Under the pieces are notes generated by a model. The model searched no databases, had not been told where the DNA came from, and was given only the letters and a program-made list of their open reading frames with translations. A DNA stretch of 64,000 bases, taken from Eutrigla gurnardus (lineage: Eukaryota > Chordata > Actinopteri > Perciformes > Triglidae). The translations under genes and the position numbers were made by a program. Positions within the stretch are counted from its first letter, which is position 1, and each line of letters opens with the position of its first letter. This document shows positions 1 through 11,217 of this stretch, one piece after another. The stretch covers positions 23,758,119-23,822,118 of the forward strand of contig OY741271.1 of NCBI GenBank assembly GCA_963514095.1, read 5' to 3'.

Positions 1-213
1 TTTTTTTTTAAGTAGGTATATGGGACACACCTGCTTCTTTGTGCTCGCTCTGCAGAAATGTAAACGTGTGGCACAGATATTATTCTGAATAAACACCCAT
101 TCCACTCAAATGATGTAGTCATGTATTATCGGAGATCACACATTGTGAAAGTGACACTGCTGGGTGGATCGCTGTGCGGTTAACCGTTTTCTCCATCTGT
201 TCTTGTGTTGCAG

Positions 214-312
214 AGCCACGCAAGCGGTCACATGTGGTTCTCATCTGTGTGGTTGTTTTTTCATTGGTGGCTCTTCTACTTCTAGTTGTTCTTGGATATT
301 TTCTACGCAAAG
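214..312 (+). CDS. Receptor transmembrane exon
   Basis: Acceptor TTGCAG ends at 213 and donor GTACGC starts at 313. The exon enters at codon position 2 and leaves after one base of the next codon. It encodes one uninterrupted hydrophobic helix flanked by Lys/Arg. The other two frames give stops or no recognisable pattern. Confidence 0.55.
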
Positions 313-1345
313 GTACGCTGCGCTTTTAATGCTCTCTTACATAACATGTTTCAGAAGTCCACTTAATGTACTGATATTCTCCAATTTGTTTTTCCTTCTG
401 TGTTCGGTAAACCAGGAGATGCAAAAAAAAAGATGAAGGTAAATGTGATTTTTTTATTATTATTATTATTATCCTATGTTGTAAACTGACAGAAGTAACC
501 AGTAATATTCTGAAAACATTTTAAATGGTAACACTCAAAATGTTGGAAAGCATGATGTTACTTCCTGTCGAGCAAAACTTTAAGGAATAGCTTGACATTT
601 TGAGAAATGTGCTGACTCGGCGTCTTGCTGAGAGTTAGATTAGATGATGGATACCTCGTTTATATCTGCGTGATAAAAATGTGAAGCCGTAGCCTTGAGG
701 GTGATTAGCTTTGCCTCACCAGTTAACATTGTTGTGTTGTGTTTATTTAATCCGTAGAAAATCTGAGGTTTGAAAACAAGCGGTTTTCAGTGTTTATGCT
801 AAGCTAATTGCCTGCTGGTACTAGAGTCATATTTAGCATGTGATCGACATGAGGCTGGTATGATAATCTCATTTAACTCCTGATAAGGCGAATTCCCAAG
901 CTCTTATTTTGAAATTGCATTTAATTTAGGCTCTCCAGTTAAACTGTTGACCTTGAAATCATAAAAACAACTACTTAATGTTTCCCCTATGCCCACAGCT
1001 GAAATGTAATCTATATTTCTACATTTGAACACTGTTTCGCTCCATCAGGACTGCTGTGAATCACCATGTCTCGGGGTAAAAACGGAGCCGCCGAGAGAAA
1101 CCGAAGAGCTGATGCCGAACCCGGCGGATCGTACGGAGGAAGAGGCCGCGACGCCCGAGCTGCTGTCTACGCAAGAGGAGGGCTGTGTGATGTCCGGTGT
1201 GCCGGAAGAAAACGAGGATGAGCTGAGCCAGGAGATGTCAGGAGAGGCAGTTCTCACTGAGAATGGAAACTTAGTGACTCAAGAGAATGGGAAGACATCG
1301 ATCCTCTCCCGACAGGAATCACAGCCGAAGACTTTTACAGACTGA
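214..1345 (+). CDS. TNF-receptor-superfamily-like membrane receptor, 3' end only (three exons)
   Basis: Three exons join in phase: 214-312, 416-438 and 1049-1345, ending at TGA. The first encodes a short basic stretch (PRKRSH), about 22 hydrophobic residues rich in V and L, then YFLRK, which is a single transmembrane helix with a positive stop-transfer flank. The other two encode a cytoplasmic tail of about 105 residues that is acidic and has no death domain. The tail contains STQEEG (codons 1166-1180 for STQEE) and SRQE (1307-1318), both fitting the S/T/P/A-x-Q/E-E TRAF2-binding consensus. STQEEGC followed by PEENEDE resembles the human TNFRSF9 (4-1BB) tail. The extracellular cysteine-rich exons would lie left of the window. 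A TNFRSF member is an inference from topology and TRAF motifs; another type I receptor cannot be excluded. Confidence 0.5.
416..438 (+). CDS. Receptor juxtamembrane mini-exon (23 nt)
   Basis: Acceptor ACCAG ends at 415 and donor GTAAAT starts at 439. It adds GDAKKKMK in frame between the membrane exon and the tail exon. A run of nine A's lies inside it. Confidence 0.45.
1049..1345 (+). CDS. Receptor cytoplasmic tail exon with stop
   Basis: Acceptor CATCAG ends at 1048. The reading starts DCCESPCLGVKTEPP and stops at TGA (1343-1345). It is rich in Glu and carries the two S-x-Q-E motifs. No further coding potential is seen before the poly(A) signal at 1818. Confidence 0.55.
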   Translation, partial: DCCESPCLGVKTEPPRETEELMPNPADRTEEEAATPELLSTQEEGCVMSGVPEENEDELSQEMSGEAVLTENGNLVTQENGKTSILSRQESQPKTFTD

Positions 1346-1817
1346 AACCAGCCGCTGAAAGACAGTATGTAATTATGAATGTAAGCTGTTGTGCGTTGTT
1401 GCCCCCGAGTTTCTATTGTGTCTAGTGTCAACAATGAATCCATGTGTTGAAATAATGCCGTTGCAGGGTAGCTATAGTGGTTTGCAGTGTGGCATGTTTA
1501 GTAACTGCATTAGTTTAGAGTCTGGCAGCATGTTTTTAAGTTCTGAGCTAATTTTTCACTTTGTATTTAAATTGTGTATTGATGACTATGTAACTTTTCA
1601 ACAACAACAAAAAACACTTATTTCCATATTTGCACGAGGTACAAAGCTGTGTCGTGGAGCTATTTATGCATAGAAACATGTCATTTAACAACATGCTATT
1701 TGCATTGACTTGAATTTTGAATGAGAGTTTTTTTTTTTTTTTTTCTTTCTAGCAATGTGTAAATCTGTCGAAATGGTGACACGAAAAGCGAGACACTTCC
1801 CAGAGTGCCTTGGGCGA

Positions 1818-1823
1818 AATAAA
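1818..1823 (+). terminator. Poly(A) signal AATAAA for the left receptor gene
   Basis: AATAAA about 470 nt after the receptor stop, giving a plausible 3' UTR of roughly 0.5 kb. Confidence 0.4.
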
Positions 1824-2094
1824 GAGGAAGTATGTGTCGCAATTTGAAATGTATTTTTACTCGTGTTTGTTTCCATTTCCGAACAATGGCAGCATTAAAA
1901 GTATGCCGAATTAGCAACAAGCAGTTCCTCTTTTCATTGCGCCCACGGAGGTGCGGACTTCTCTTCCTGGTTTGCTTTGAGGCCACAGAAAACTTTGAAA
2001 CGTGAAGATTCTCGGGCAGGTTCTTCAGTTGAGGAGCAGCCATGACTTCTGAGCAGATTTTATGGACGTTTATTCATGATGGACATTGGACATA

Positions 2095-2573
2095 ATGACG
2101 TCATCGGAAAGTGTAAGTCGCTCTCACTTTTTAGGCTGCGTGTACTAATTTGCATCTGTCGCTTTCACCTCCCAGCACAGGTGGAATGAAATGAATTGTG
2201 CTGTAGTTGCTCTCGGTTGCCACAAGGGGGTGCTGAAGCTCCTCTGAAGAGACACTACAGTGCCCAATTGCTGGATTAAAATCTTTAAAACTGAATCTGG
2301 AAATCGAAACTGTGCCAAAGTGTCGTAAATTACCACTGCAACAAAAAGGAAGATCCACATTAAAATGAGTTTTATCAGTAGTTCCAAACAATTGGAAGTT
2401 TAATGATATTCTATTATATTCATCTGTTTGCTGGGCTCAGATAAGAGCTAATCTGTGGCCTCTGTTACCGTTTGTAGGGATTTGCGCGGAGAGGTGAGGC
2501 CAGAAGACGAGGCAGCAGCGTTCCCAGGGGCATTCTCATTATCCCCGGATTAAACGAGGTACAGCCCTTTTGA
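2095..2573 (+). CDS. Possible small two-exon gene (38 codons) of unknown function
   Basis: An ATG at 2095 opens MTSSES, followed directly by a consensus donor GTAAGT (2113). An acceptor TTTGTAG ends at 2477, and exon 2478-2573 continues in phase (GFARRGEARRRG, then PRGILIIPGLNE) to TGA. A GAG/GTACAG donor at 2567 offers an alternative exit, for example to an acceptor at about 2961. The peptide is not one I recognise. A perfect CRE palindrome TGACGTCA overlaps the ATG, and the site lies close to an opposite-strand ATG at 2043. Real splice signals argue for a transcript; whether it is translated is uncertain. Confidence 0.25.
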
Positions 2574-3009
2574 ATTTACATGGAGACCTTATAAGACTTT
2601 TAACAGACCTGTGAGTTAATTTCATGTGAATTTTATATTGTATTCTACCTGAGGATAAAATAACTCAAATGAACCCTTAACATCAGTTTGCAGTCACAAT
2701 GTAAGAGGTTTGAGGGTCTGGAATAGTTCAAAGTGTTAAAGCAGGGATTACGCAGCAACAAATTGACCAAAAACCTGTTTGGGAAGATTTAATGGCCTTC
2801 TCGTGTTTTGATATGCAAAGTGGGGCCAATACTCATCCGGGTGACACGATTAACCAGACTTCTAATTTAAGTTTTACATGATAATTTAATTAGCTGTTTA
2901 AGAAAATCCTACCTTGTGTTTAATTTATCAGGATTAACATATCGGAGCTTCGCGTTTTTGCAGGATTTAACATGAAAGAGAAACCATTTCCATTTCTTCA
3001 AAGGTGAAC
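2574..3009. other. Short intergenic gap with no clear feature
   Basis: A-T rich sequence between the small ORF candidate and the 3' end of the homeobox gene. A possible acceptor GTTTTTGCAG at about 2955-2964 is the only signal noticed. Confidence 0.4.
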
Positions 3010-3015
3010 TTTATT
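3010..3015 (-). terminator. irx7: Poly(A) signal of irx7
   Basis: TTTATT on the + strand reads AATAAA on the - strand, about 230 nt after the homeobox gene's stop codon. It implies a short 3' UTR. Confidence 0.5.
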
Positions 3016-3246
3016 TAAACAAAAATAGTTCTTCACGAATAGACAAAGGGAACATAATTTACATGTCTGCGATGGAAAAATATATCTTACATTTATGTAC
3101 AAAATAGCATGTTAAGTCTTTGGTCTCTAAAGGGATTTTCATTTCACTGCCAACTTCAGGAGTAATCGAGCGCGTCCCTGAGGTCTGGAAGGTTTTTAAA
3201 GTGCAAACGATGCGGACGAAAAGTCTCTTGGTGTCTCCAAACACAC

Positions 3247-4011
3247 TCAGATAATCTCACGAGTGGTGTAACACGACGGGACGAACAGTCCGTTCCTCGA
3301 AGCCCACTCGGCCCACAGTTTCCCGGCCGGGTGGTAGATACTGTCCAGGGGTTTCTTCACGGTCTCCGAGGTGGCGGTCTCGGCCAAAGACCAGATTTTG
3401 GGTTTCTGACTGGCGGCGTTTTCTTTACCCTCCGAAGCGGGTCGCGTGTGATCGGAGTCCCTCTGGTCCACCTTCTTAACAAGTGCTAGTCCCCCGTCTT
3501 GGTCCTCGCCGCTTGGCTGCTGCGGCATCTCCAAGCGCGCGTCCACGGACGCCGAGCAGTCCAACGCGCCCTCCTCCACGCGCTCGTCGTCTTGCGCGCG
3601 GTCACTTTGAGGCTCGTCCTCGTCCAGGTGACAGTTCTGCATGTCGGCGTCGTCGCTCTCCCCCTCCTGCTCGTCGTCCTCCTCCTCGTCCGACTTGCCC
3701 TTGCACGCCCAGCTCACCCGGTTCTCCTTCTTCAGGCGGCGCCGCGCGTTCGCGAACCAGGTGGAGACCTGCGTGAGGCTCATCTTGGTGATGATGGCGA
3801 GCATGATCTTCTCGCCCTTGGTCGGATACGGGTTCTTCAGGTGCTCGTTCAGCCACGCCTTCAGCGCCCCGGTGCTCTCCCTGGTGGCCACTTTGGCGAC
3901 CCTGCCGGGGTCCTCGGCTGCTCCGGGGCGGTACGGCGGGTAGAAAGCCCCTCCGCGAGCCAGCAGCGCGTGATGGTAGGGAGAGGCGGCCTTCAAGTCG
4001 AAACCGTTGTT
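3247..4011 (-). CDS. irx7: irx7 exon 2: homeodomain, acidic region, Irx box, stop
   Basis: Acceptor TTTTTTTCCAG at 4012-4022 (- strand); 255 codons including TGA at 3247-3249. It starts NNGFDLKAAS, contains the whole homeodomain, and ends CYTTREII. Confidence 0.92.
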   Translation of the reverse strand, partial: NNGFDLKAASPYHHALLARGGAFYPPYRPGAAEDPGRVAKVATRESTGALKAWLNEHLKNPYPTKGEKIMLAIITKMSLTQVSTWFANARRRLKKENRVSWACKGKSDEEEDDEQEGESDDADMQNCHLDEDEPQSDRAQDDERVEEGALDCSASVDARLEMPQQPSGEDQDGGLALVKKVDQRDSDHTRPASEGKENAASQKPKIWSLAETATSETVKKPLDSIYHPAGKLWAEWASRNGLFVPSCYTTREII

Positions 4012-4507
4012 CTGGAAAAAAACAAGAGAGAGAGAAGGAGCGTAAGAGCGAGCGGAGGAATCTCGATCGTGCGCAATTACGCACAGATTTGGCGACCCTT
4101 GACCCAGAGCGCGCAGTTAAATGACTTGTGACCGAACTGCAATGAAGGGAGGGATTCATTCAGGAAGAGTCTTGAGACTTTGTTTGGCAAACACAACTTC
4201 CTTTAATGAAGATGAGTTGTTGTTGTTTAGCTTCTAAAAGTTCAGGGTTTCCTCACAGAAAGTTTTAGTAATGGTTTCTTACCATGTGTGCGAGGTGCCT
4301 GTGGTGCGGGTAGGGGATGAAGTTGTATCCCTGTAGTCCCGAGTACGTGATTGGAAGTCCAGCTGCCATCGCAGCCAGATGTTGAGCCTGCTGCTGCTGC
4401 TGTTGCACCCCCGGCGGGCATCCCAGCACCGGGATCTGGTATCCGGTCGGCATGCTGATGCTCCGTTCCAGGAAAAAGCTGCCAATTCCAGTTTGCGATG
4501 CGGGCAT
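3247..4507 (-). CDS. irx7: Iroquois-class TALE homeobox transcription factor, irx7-like
   Basis: Two exons, 4283-4507 and 3247-4011, join in phase 0 into 329 residues. The homeodomain (about residues 112-174) has the TALE three-residue loop PYP (136-138) and helix 3 with WFANARRRLKKEN, nearly identical to Irx1-6. An acidic stretch follows (183-222), then KPKIWSLAETATS (278-290), the conserved Irx box segment. A Gln run lies at 35-40. Irx1-6 proteins are usually about 430-560 residues; the short length, the MPASQTG start and the divergent tail fit the fish gene irx7, a nuclear DNA-binding patterning factor known to act in the hindbrain and retina. The start at 4507 is chosen because a TATA box lies 54 bases upstream; an in-frame extension to 4687 would run through that TATA box. 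Confidence 0.9.
4283..4507 (-). CDS. irx7: irx7 exon 1: N-terminus
   Basis: Seventy-five codons from ATG (4507-4505) to donor ATG/GTAAGAA at 4282. It encodes a six-Gln run and an Irx-like N-terminal stretch (LPITYSGLQGYNFIPYPH). Confidence 0.85.
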
Positions 4508-4560
4508 CTTTCCTGCGTCCCAGCTATTCGGGTTTGAGTGGCGATCCGCCCTCCTGGGTC

Positions 4561-4568
4561 TATTTATA
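4561..4568 (-). promoter_or_regulatory. irx7: TATA box of irx7
   Basis: The - strand reads TATAAATA, 54 bases upstream of the chosen ATG, so transcription should start near 4530-4538 and leave a very short 5' UTR. A G-rich run on the + strand (4598-4630) lies just upstream. Confidence 0.65.
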
Positions 4569-5449
4569 TCCACGCAGCTGCCAGCCTGTATTTGCAGGGG
4601 AGGGGGGGAGGAGGAGGAGGGGGGGAGGTCCCACTGGCAGTGACTGACAGCTCCGTTCAAAAGACCCACGGCTTTCACTGGCAACAAATCCCATCAAAGA
4701 AGCCCTCCGCTGTTCCTTTTAGCGTCCTCGTAGAGGCGAATGTGCGCTGCCTATCGCTGCACACAGAGGCTGAAGTTTCAATTCAAATGCATTTGGAGGC
4801 GAATAAAGACTCATAGAATTAACCACCAGCTCCATGTAACAATCAAACAGGCCCTTCTTTAGTCTTTATTTTATTAGGTTTTTAAATAATAGTCCCAAAT
4901 AAAACTCCACAACTCATAAAAAATAATAAGCTACACTTATTATTATGACCTTTTATTAGTTTTAATCGTGTTTTTTTTTTTTTTTTAAGTTTTTGCTTTA
5001 CCTCTTTTAATCTTTACGACATGGAAAGTAAATCTTTTAACACCTGGTGAATCCAGTTAACAACGTCCCGCCAGTCTCTCCCGCTCCGTCACCTACAGAT
5101 CTGGACGTTTGTCAATCGAATTAACTCCTTCAGAAACATTTAAATGTCGCCAATAAACAATTAAAGTGGCTCAAAGCGCGCGTAAACGTGTCGCTATGGG
5201 AAGGATTGTGACATTTTCCCCCCCAAAAAAATAAACTTTCATGCGATATTTAAGAAAAGAAAATCATCCACCGTCGTTATTGCGTCTTTCAGCTTTTTCT
5301 TTATTTGCTCGTTGATGGAGTGAAGCCAACAAAGTGGCCTTTAACGCGTCGGCCTGTTCAGAGCGACGCAGCGTCGCGATGGCCCTAATTAAACGAGGTT
5401 AAGTGAAACAGGTGTTGACTAATGTATATGATAATTGTGAGATAACAGA

Positions 5450-5451
<2 letters not shown>

Positions 5452-5515
<64 letters not shown>
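5452..5515. repeat. (GT)n microsatellite
   Basis: About 32 uninterrupted GT units in the irx7-sowah gap. Confidence 0.95.
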
Positions 5516-5517
<2 letters not shown>

Positions 5518-5551
5518 ATAAGAGGAGAAGATTACACTTCTTATTCCACTA

Positions 5552-5573
5552 CCCCCCCCCCCCCCCCCCCCCC
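5552..5573. repeat. Poly(C) run
   Basis: 22 consecutive C's just right of the GT array. Confidence 0.9.
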
Positions 5574-8142
5574 TCCATGTCCTTCAAAGAGTTCTGTGTT
5601 TGGGTTGGAGGAAGCTTCACCTCTCCTTATCTTGCATAATTTATCATTTTGATTATTATATCAGGTATTAAGGGGTTTGGTGCTGCTGGTGTTAGCATGT
5701 TAAGGACAAGGCGATGCAGGGTTGATATACCTTGAAGACCAACAGCATTCTTACTGTGGTTGTCTTTTTATTCTAAACCCAAAATGTCAAAGTCCAGTTT
5801 TTAGATTTGAAATGTTATGAGTTGTAATTTGACTCATGAATACAGTTTTTTCACTTTTCACCACAATAGCTTGTTTGTTCCCCACATTTGCTTTGATTTT
5901 TAAAATCTGAGCTGATTTCTAAAGCTGATGACGCATCAAAGTATTTCTGCTATTTAACTAACATGTATGCACGTATAAATCAAACATCTGAGCGTTTGCA
6001 TAGAGTCTGACTTCATATACACTTCATATGTTACAGCAGCAGTCTTTGTATTTTTTTTTTTTTTCAGAATCATCTGAGACCGAGAAGTTCAACTATGTGA
6101 CACATTGATTTTTCTAGTTGCAGCAAGTTTCCGCTCAGTTGTTGTTGTCGAGCTACATAAGGTTATACAGTCTAATACAGAACAGTGAACTCCTTCATGG
6201 AGGTTAGAATGATGCTGCAACAGATTATGAAATACTCACACAAGTTGCTTTAAAGCAAAATTAGACGGATTGTGAATTTATTTATTTTTTTAATGGAGAG
6301 AAGCAAAATACAAAGTTGCAAAATCTCCAAATCCAATGATTTCAAAAGTGATTTGGTCTCTATGGATAAATTAATCTTACAAATGATGCTCAAAAAAGGT
6401 AGTTGTGCAAGTTACGACAATTTATACACTTAAACACTATTTCAGTATCCACCATGAGGAAGAAATTAATACATTGTAGTTTTGTAGATTTCTGTTTGCT
6501 CCTAAAACACGACTTTGACCTCTGAACTGTGGAGAAATGATACGTATTATCAAGTTCCTGCTTTTTAGATGGCAAGATTTGCTCATAATAATAATAAAAA
6601 AACTGAATATATTTTATTTTTTTCACATGTTGTAGACTGAATGTTTGATAAATCAAATAAATATCAGATTAATTTATCATTTAAATGCATGTTTCCAACC
6701 TCCTGTCTCGTTTCTTCCACCAGAGCCCCTAGTTATCCTCAGAGGGGTTTCTAATATGTTGCATGATTGATAGCAGATCGTTTCTAATTGTGAACAGAGA
6801 GAGAGAGAGAGAGAGTGAGGGCGAGAGATACCGGGGACAGCCTCAGATAAAAAAGTGGTAAAGGTTGAGGGAGAGGAGGAATTTATTTGGGTGGGGTCCA
6901 CAGAACCTAAAGCAAATTTGAACAAGAGCAACAATGGGCCGACTCGAGTGCAAAGAGAAGGAGGCCTATGGCATCAGGAGTCTACATCTCCCAACACAAA
7001 CAGCTCAGGGCAGCGGCCTTTGTCCCCCTCGTAGGACTCCTTTTCATTCTCTTCCTCTTTCGGCAGCTCCGCTCACAATGCAGGTGTTGCTCTTACAGGA
7101 TCGACTCTGCGGCGTTTGCCGTTAGGATGTCGGTCGTTTGCGGCGGAGAGAAGTGACCAAATGGAAGAGGATTGTCCTCGCTACCCGAGGAGATACAGTA
7201 CGAGATAGCGGAGAGGACGGAATGATAAGAGAGTCGGCCCTCTGTATTGAAATAGTGCTGCGTGCTCTTCCTGTTTTATCTCCCACAATCCTTTGCATAT
7301 AACACAGAACTCGCCACACAAGACTTTGCTCGGCTCCTGGCTTCGGAGCAAAAATACAGAACGACGGTTGCTAAAGGAGCTAATGAGCAGGTCGGGACAA
7401 AAGTTTAAGGTGTGACCTCAATTACAGGCAATCCCCCTACCTGCGAGTCGACAAAGGGACTAAACATGCAATTAGAATAGCTGGTGGTTAGGTGTGAACA
7501 AGACAACAAAAGCCCAAAGAGAATCCACACAGTATTCAACACCTTTTGCTTGTTAGTTTATTTTTACTACAGCGGACGCCGAGAGTGGGAGAAAGTTGAC
7601 AGACGGGCTCAAAGAAACTGAGAGAAGAGGGGAAAGAATTATACTTAAGTGTATCACGTGAAAAGTACTTGGTAAAGTATTTAAAATGTCTTTTCAGATC
7701 TTTTTTGACACGTTTATATATATATATATATATACAGTATATATATATAGGAGCCACTGATGGCAAATCCCAACAAAGGGGAGAAAAAAAGCAGAAATGT
7801 AAGAAGAATTTACATAGTGAGAGGCATGGAGAATAAATTGACAACAAATACATAATGGTCTCCAACCAGAAGTCCCTAATGAGATTTTCCTGGGGCAACC
7901 AACACAAATGGAGAGATGTAAGCAAAGTGTGAATGTTATCAAGCTCTCCCACCTCTTTACTATCTGACCCCCTCTGCCCCCAGACCCCCTTCCACTCTTT
8001 GTCCTTTGTCATTACTCTTATCAGCGCCACTCTATCATTCTTTCAAAATAGAAGTGGCGCTGAAACCGCTTGCAAATGTAAGTATGTCTTTGTTTGGGGG
8101 CCGGGCAGGGGCCCGCCTCCCAGCTCCCTCCTGGGTGCAGCC

Positions 8143-8212
8143 TGATTGACGGCCCTCCGCTGGGTGAGTGACAGGCGGCGTTGGTTAGGGCCGTGACGGT
8201 CCTGCGTGACAG
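8143..8212 (+). promoter_or_regulatory. Cluster of TALE/PBX-MEIS-type motifs
   Basis: TGATTGAC at 8143-8150 (PBX-like) and TGACAG at 8169-8174 and 8207-8212 (MEIS/TGIF core), with TGACGG at 8194-8199, lie within 70 bases of GC-rich unique sequence. It sits about 3.6 kb upstream of the irx7 ATG. Motif matches are seen; function is inferred. Confidence 0.25.
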
Positions 8213-8929
8213 CTGGCGCTGCTGGTTGCGTCTCCCTGTGTCGGGGCCCACGGTGGATGGGTGGGTGGGTGCTGGGCACCCCGGGGTCCCTCGGCAAAAA
8301 GGGCCCGGGCCCGGTCTGCTGCGTGGCCCAGTAGGAGCTTGTCATTGCAGATCAGCTGGTTAGCGTGCTGCACCCTGTTTGGACACGAGGGTCCCGGGTC
8401 CTCTCTGAGTGTTACAGCAGCGAAGAGTGATTTGTTTTGGGTTTTTTAACCTCAGATGTAGATTTTAATAAAGGTAGGGATGTCAGTGTTTCACTGCCCG
8501 GGTGTATTTCTGAGTCTAACGAAGGGGAATTAGAATGAATTCATACAATTCAGTTCTTTACTAACGACGCAAGCAGCATACACATGATTTATATCGTAGT
8601 TCCACACGTTAGATTGTAGTTTTATGTACTTCTCCTCCTATTAAGATATTTTACAATAACGTCATTCGTTATTTGTTTAACATATAAACTGCTAAATAAG
8701 TGTTACGGACCATTTATTACATGATTATATGCTGCGTATGAATGCTATGTGTTGCCTTTTTTTACCATATAAACGCGTTACGTTGCAGTTTCTCCACCTC
8801 ACACACATCGATCTTTAGACACACCGGATCTCTTTCCCTCAACCCGACCGTTTTTTTTCCGACCACGATCTAAATTTAACGCAGCATCTCGAACGCACCC
8901 AAGTTGGTGCGTCCATTATTTACCCCTCT

Positions 8930-9234
8930 AAAGCCTCACAGAGAGCAGCTAATGAGGTTATTGGGCATCTGTGACGTGACATCTACATTTTGGCCTATTT
9001 GTGAAACAATGGTAACAAGGAAGCCCGGGACATTGGGCTCTGTGTTTTCCAACTCAAAATAACAAAGCCAAGCAGCCGCTGGTGGGAGGCTGTGCTCTCA
9101 TGGAAATGAGCAACTGAACCAACAATGTAGCGCCTAATCTCTTCAGAGAGAGGAATCAGTTACACAGCAGTATGCACCCCTCAATGCTTTTCATTAGAGT
9201 CAGCGTGCTATTGAACCAGTCACTCCCCCCCCCA

Positions 9235-9235
<1 letters not shown>
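8930..9235. promoter_or_regulatory. Candidate conserved noncoding element in the irx7-sowah gap
   Basis: A block of complex, repeat-free, non-coding sequence between simple repeats, next to a developmental regulator. Conservation cannot be tested here. Confidence 0.2.
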
Positions 9236-9272
<37 letters not shown>

Positions 9273-9389
9273 CCCTCGTGTGTAGCCACAGGCGCTGCTC
9301 ATACATGCACTAGATACAAGGTGGCCCCCCCACCAACAGAAGGGTTGGAATAAGTGGGGCAGAGGGTGGTATGGGGGTGCGAGGCCTCA

Positions 9390-9725
9390 AAGCATCGGAT
9401 TAGAGTTAATGTGCCCTCCCTGGGTTATAATCTCTTCAGAGGGGGACTTTGTTTGAGGGGCTTGAGGGCAGTAAGATAAGTATCTATTACAGAAACTCCC
9501 TCTTAGCCCCCAAACATCCTCGCTTCAAAAATGAAGCACAAAAACACTTGCCTCTGTTCCCCTCTGTGTCGTCTGATATCCAGGGCCCAGAAGCAAGTGC
9601 TGCCCTTTTCAGCTAATCAGGAATTAAGGTCTAAAGCCGTATGGCGAGTTAGCAGGCCCCATATTTACTCCATCTGTAGCCCACAAAGTCAGGTAGTTAA
9701 AGTGAGATCAAAGGAGGCTTAAAAA
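9390..9725. promoter_or_regulatory. Second candidate conserved noncoding element
   Basis: Complex unique sequence with balanced base composition and several homeodomain-like AATTA/TAAT cores. It lacks a convincing ORF. Confidence 0.2.
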
Positions 9726-11110
9726 AACCCCGGGCTTATTGAATTGAAAGAAAAGGGAGGCGAGATAAAAAAAAAAAGAAAAAAGCATTGTCACAAGTTG
9801 TTCTTCTCCTCCGCTGCGTTGAAGGAGAAACTGTGTTTGTAACTGTTTAAAGTGGAAAAAACAAACAGTGTGCATGAAGAATAAAACACAGCGTTACCGT
9901 TTTAAGTTTATATAAAATACTGTTTAATACCAAAATAGCTTCATTATATAAATATTGTGCAAACAATGTAACGGAGGCAGGTTTTAAGGTTAGATTATAC
10001 ACATAAAACAACTTAACAAAGTAAGTAAAAATAAGTAGTTAGAATGAATGAAGATGATTTCTTAAGCAACACAGAAGCCTTTTCAAGCCGAAGACACAGA
10101 TTTAAAGCACTTTTAAAACGTTGGTGGATGAATCTAAAGAACTACGAACCAAATCAAAGAAGAAAATCAGAGTGATGAAGAAAATCAAACGTCCTCGTTC
10201 TGAAGGTTTTGTATTTTTAAACGGATTAACTGCATTTAGCAAAGCAAAGAGTAACTTTTTGCAGTGTTGCTGAATCCATTTGTCTTTCGTACACTTTGAA
10301 AATGAAATTGAAATGCAATCTAGCTTAAAATGACTCATTAACGCTGTATTGATTAACTGGACTGTTTGCTGATTTCATCCGTTAAAGTTATATTATGCTG
10401 GTTACAGGGCGTGCTGCATAACGGCAACGTGGTGAGTTTGATTCTGGCCTTGAGGCCTTTTTCTTACATGTCATACCGCTCTCTCTCTTTTCTTATGGCT
10501 GGAGGTTAATCGGACTCTTTGGTGCTCAGCACAGATTTATTTTATGAATTTACCTCCCAGATTAATTGCATTTCCTTTTCTTTTGTTTTAAGGATCAAAT
10601 GCAAAAGAAGTGAAACACATTAAGGTTGAAGGTTTTGTCTTTTAGTTTATTTATGGTGAATCGAGTTGTACCAATAATATATTGGGAGTTTTTTTTCCTC
10701 TAACTTCAAATAAAATATTAAACTCTGTGGAGGTTCTTGCTTCATCAACCAGGAAGGTTCCCCTTCCCAATAACTAATACATTCCTGTAGTTGACCGAGT
10801 AATTATTCCAAAACACTTTTACCAAAATAGCTCTCCTGTTTCTCTGCCACACTGACGGGAATTTAAATCAGTATGTTCGTCAGCAAGTACAAATGATTTT
10901 TAATAGGCCTTAAACATACAGACCAGTGTTTTAATTGTGGTTATTTAATATAATATAGCTTTAGTTTTATCCTTTTGAACTCCTGAATCTGGATCATCAT
11001 GAGGCCTGACGGCTTTAGACATTATAAAGCAACACGGAGCAACATTCATTCAAAGGTAACGGCTTTAAGAAACACTTTTATGGTAAGCATAAATACTGGA
11101 TATAAGTACA

Positions 11111-11215
<105 letters not shown>

Positions 11216-11217
11216 TC

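Noticed and set aside
1696..2043. 115-codon - strand ORF starting MAAPQLKNLPENLHVSK
   Set aside because: It runs through a poly(A)/poly(T) tract and the receptor's poly(A) signal, and the later residues look random. Only its first exon-like part could be real, and no donor was convincing.
3499..4131. Long + strand open frames (210 and other codons) over irx7
   Set aside because: They are antisense shadows of the GC-rich irx7 exon 2; the - strand frame encodes a near-perfect Irx homeodomain.
4508..4687. In-frame N-terminal extension of irx7
   Set aside because: The extension would be encoded across the TATA box, and its residues look unlike any Irx N-terminus.
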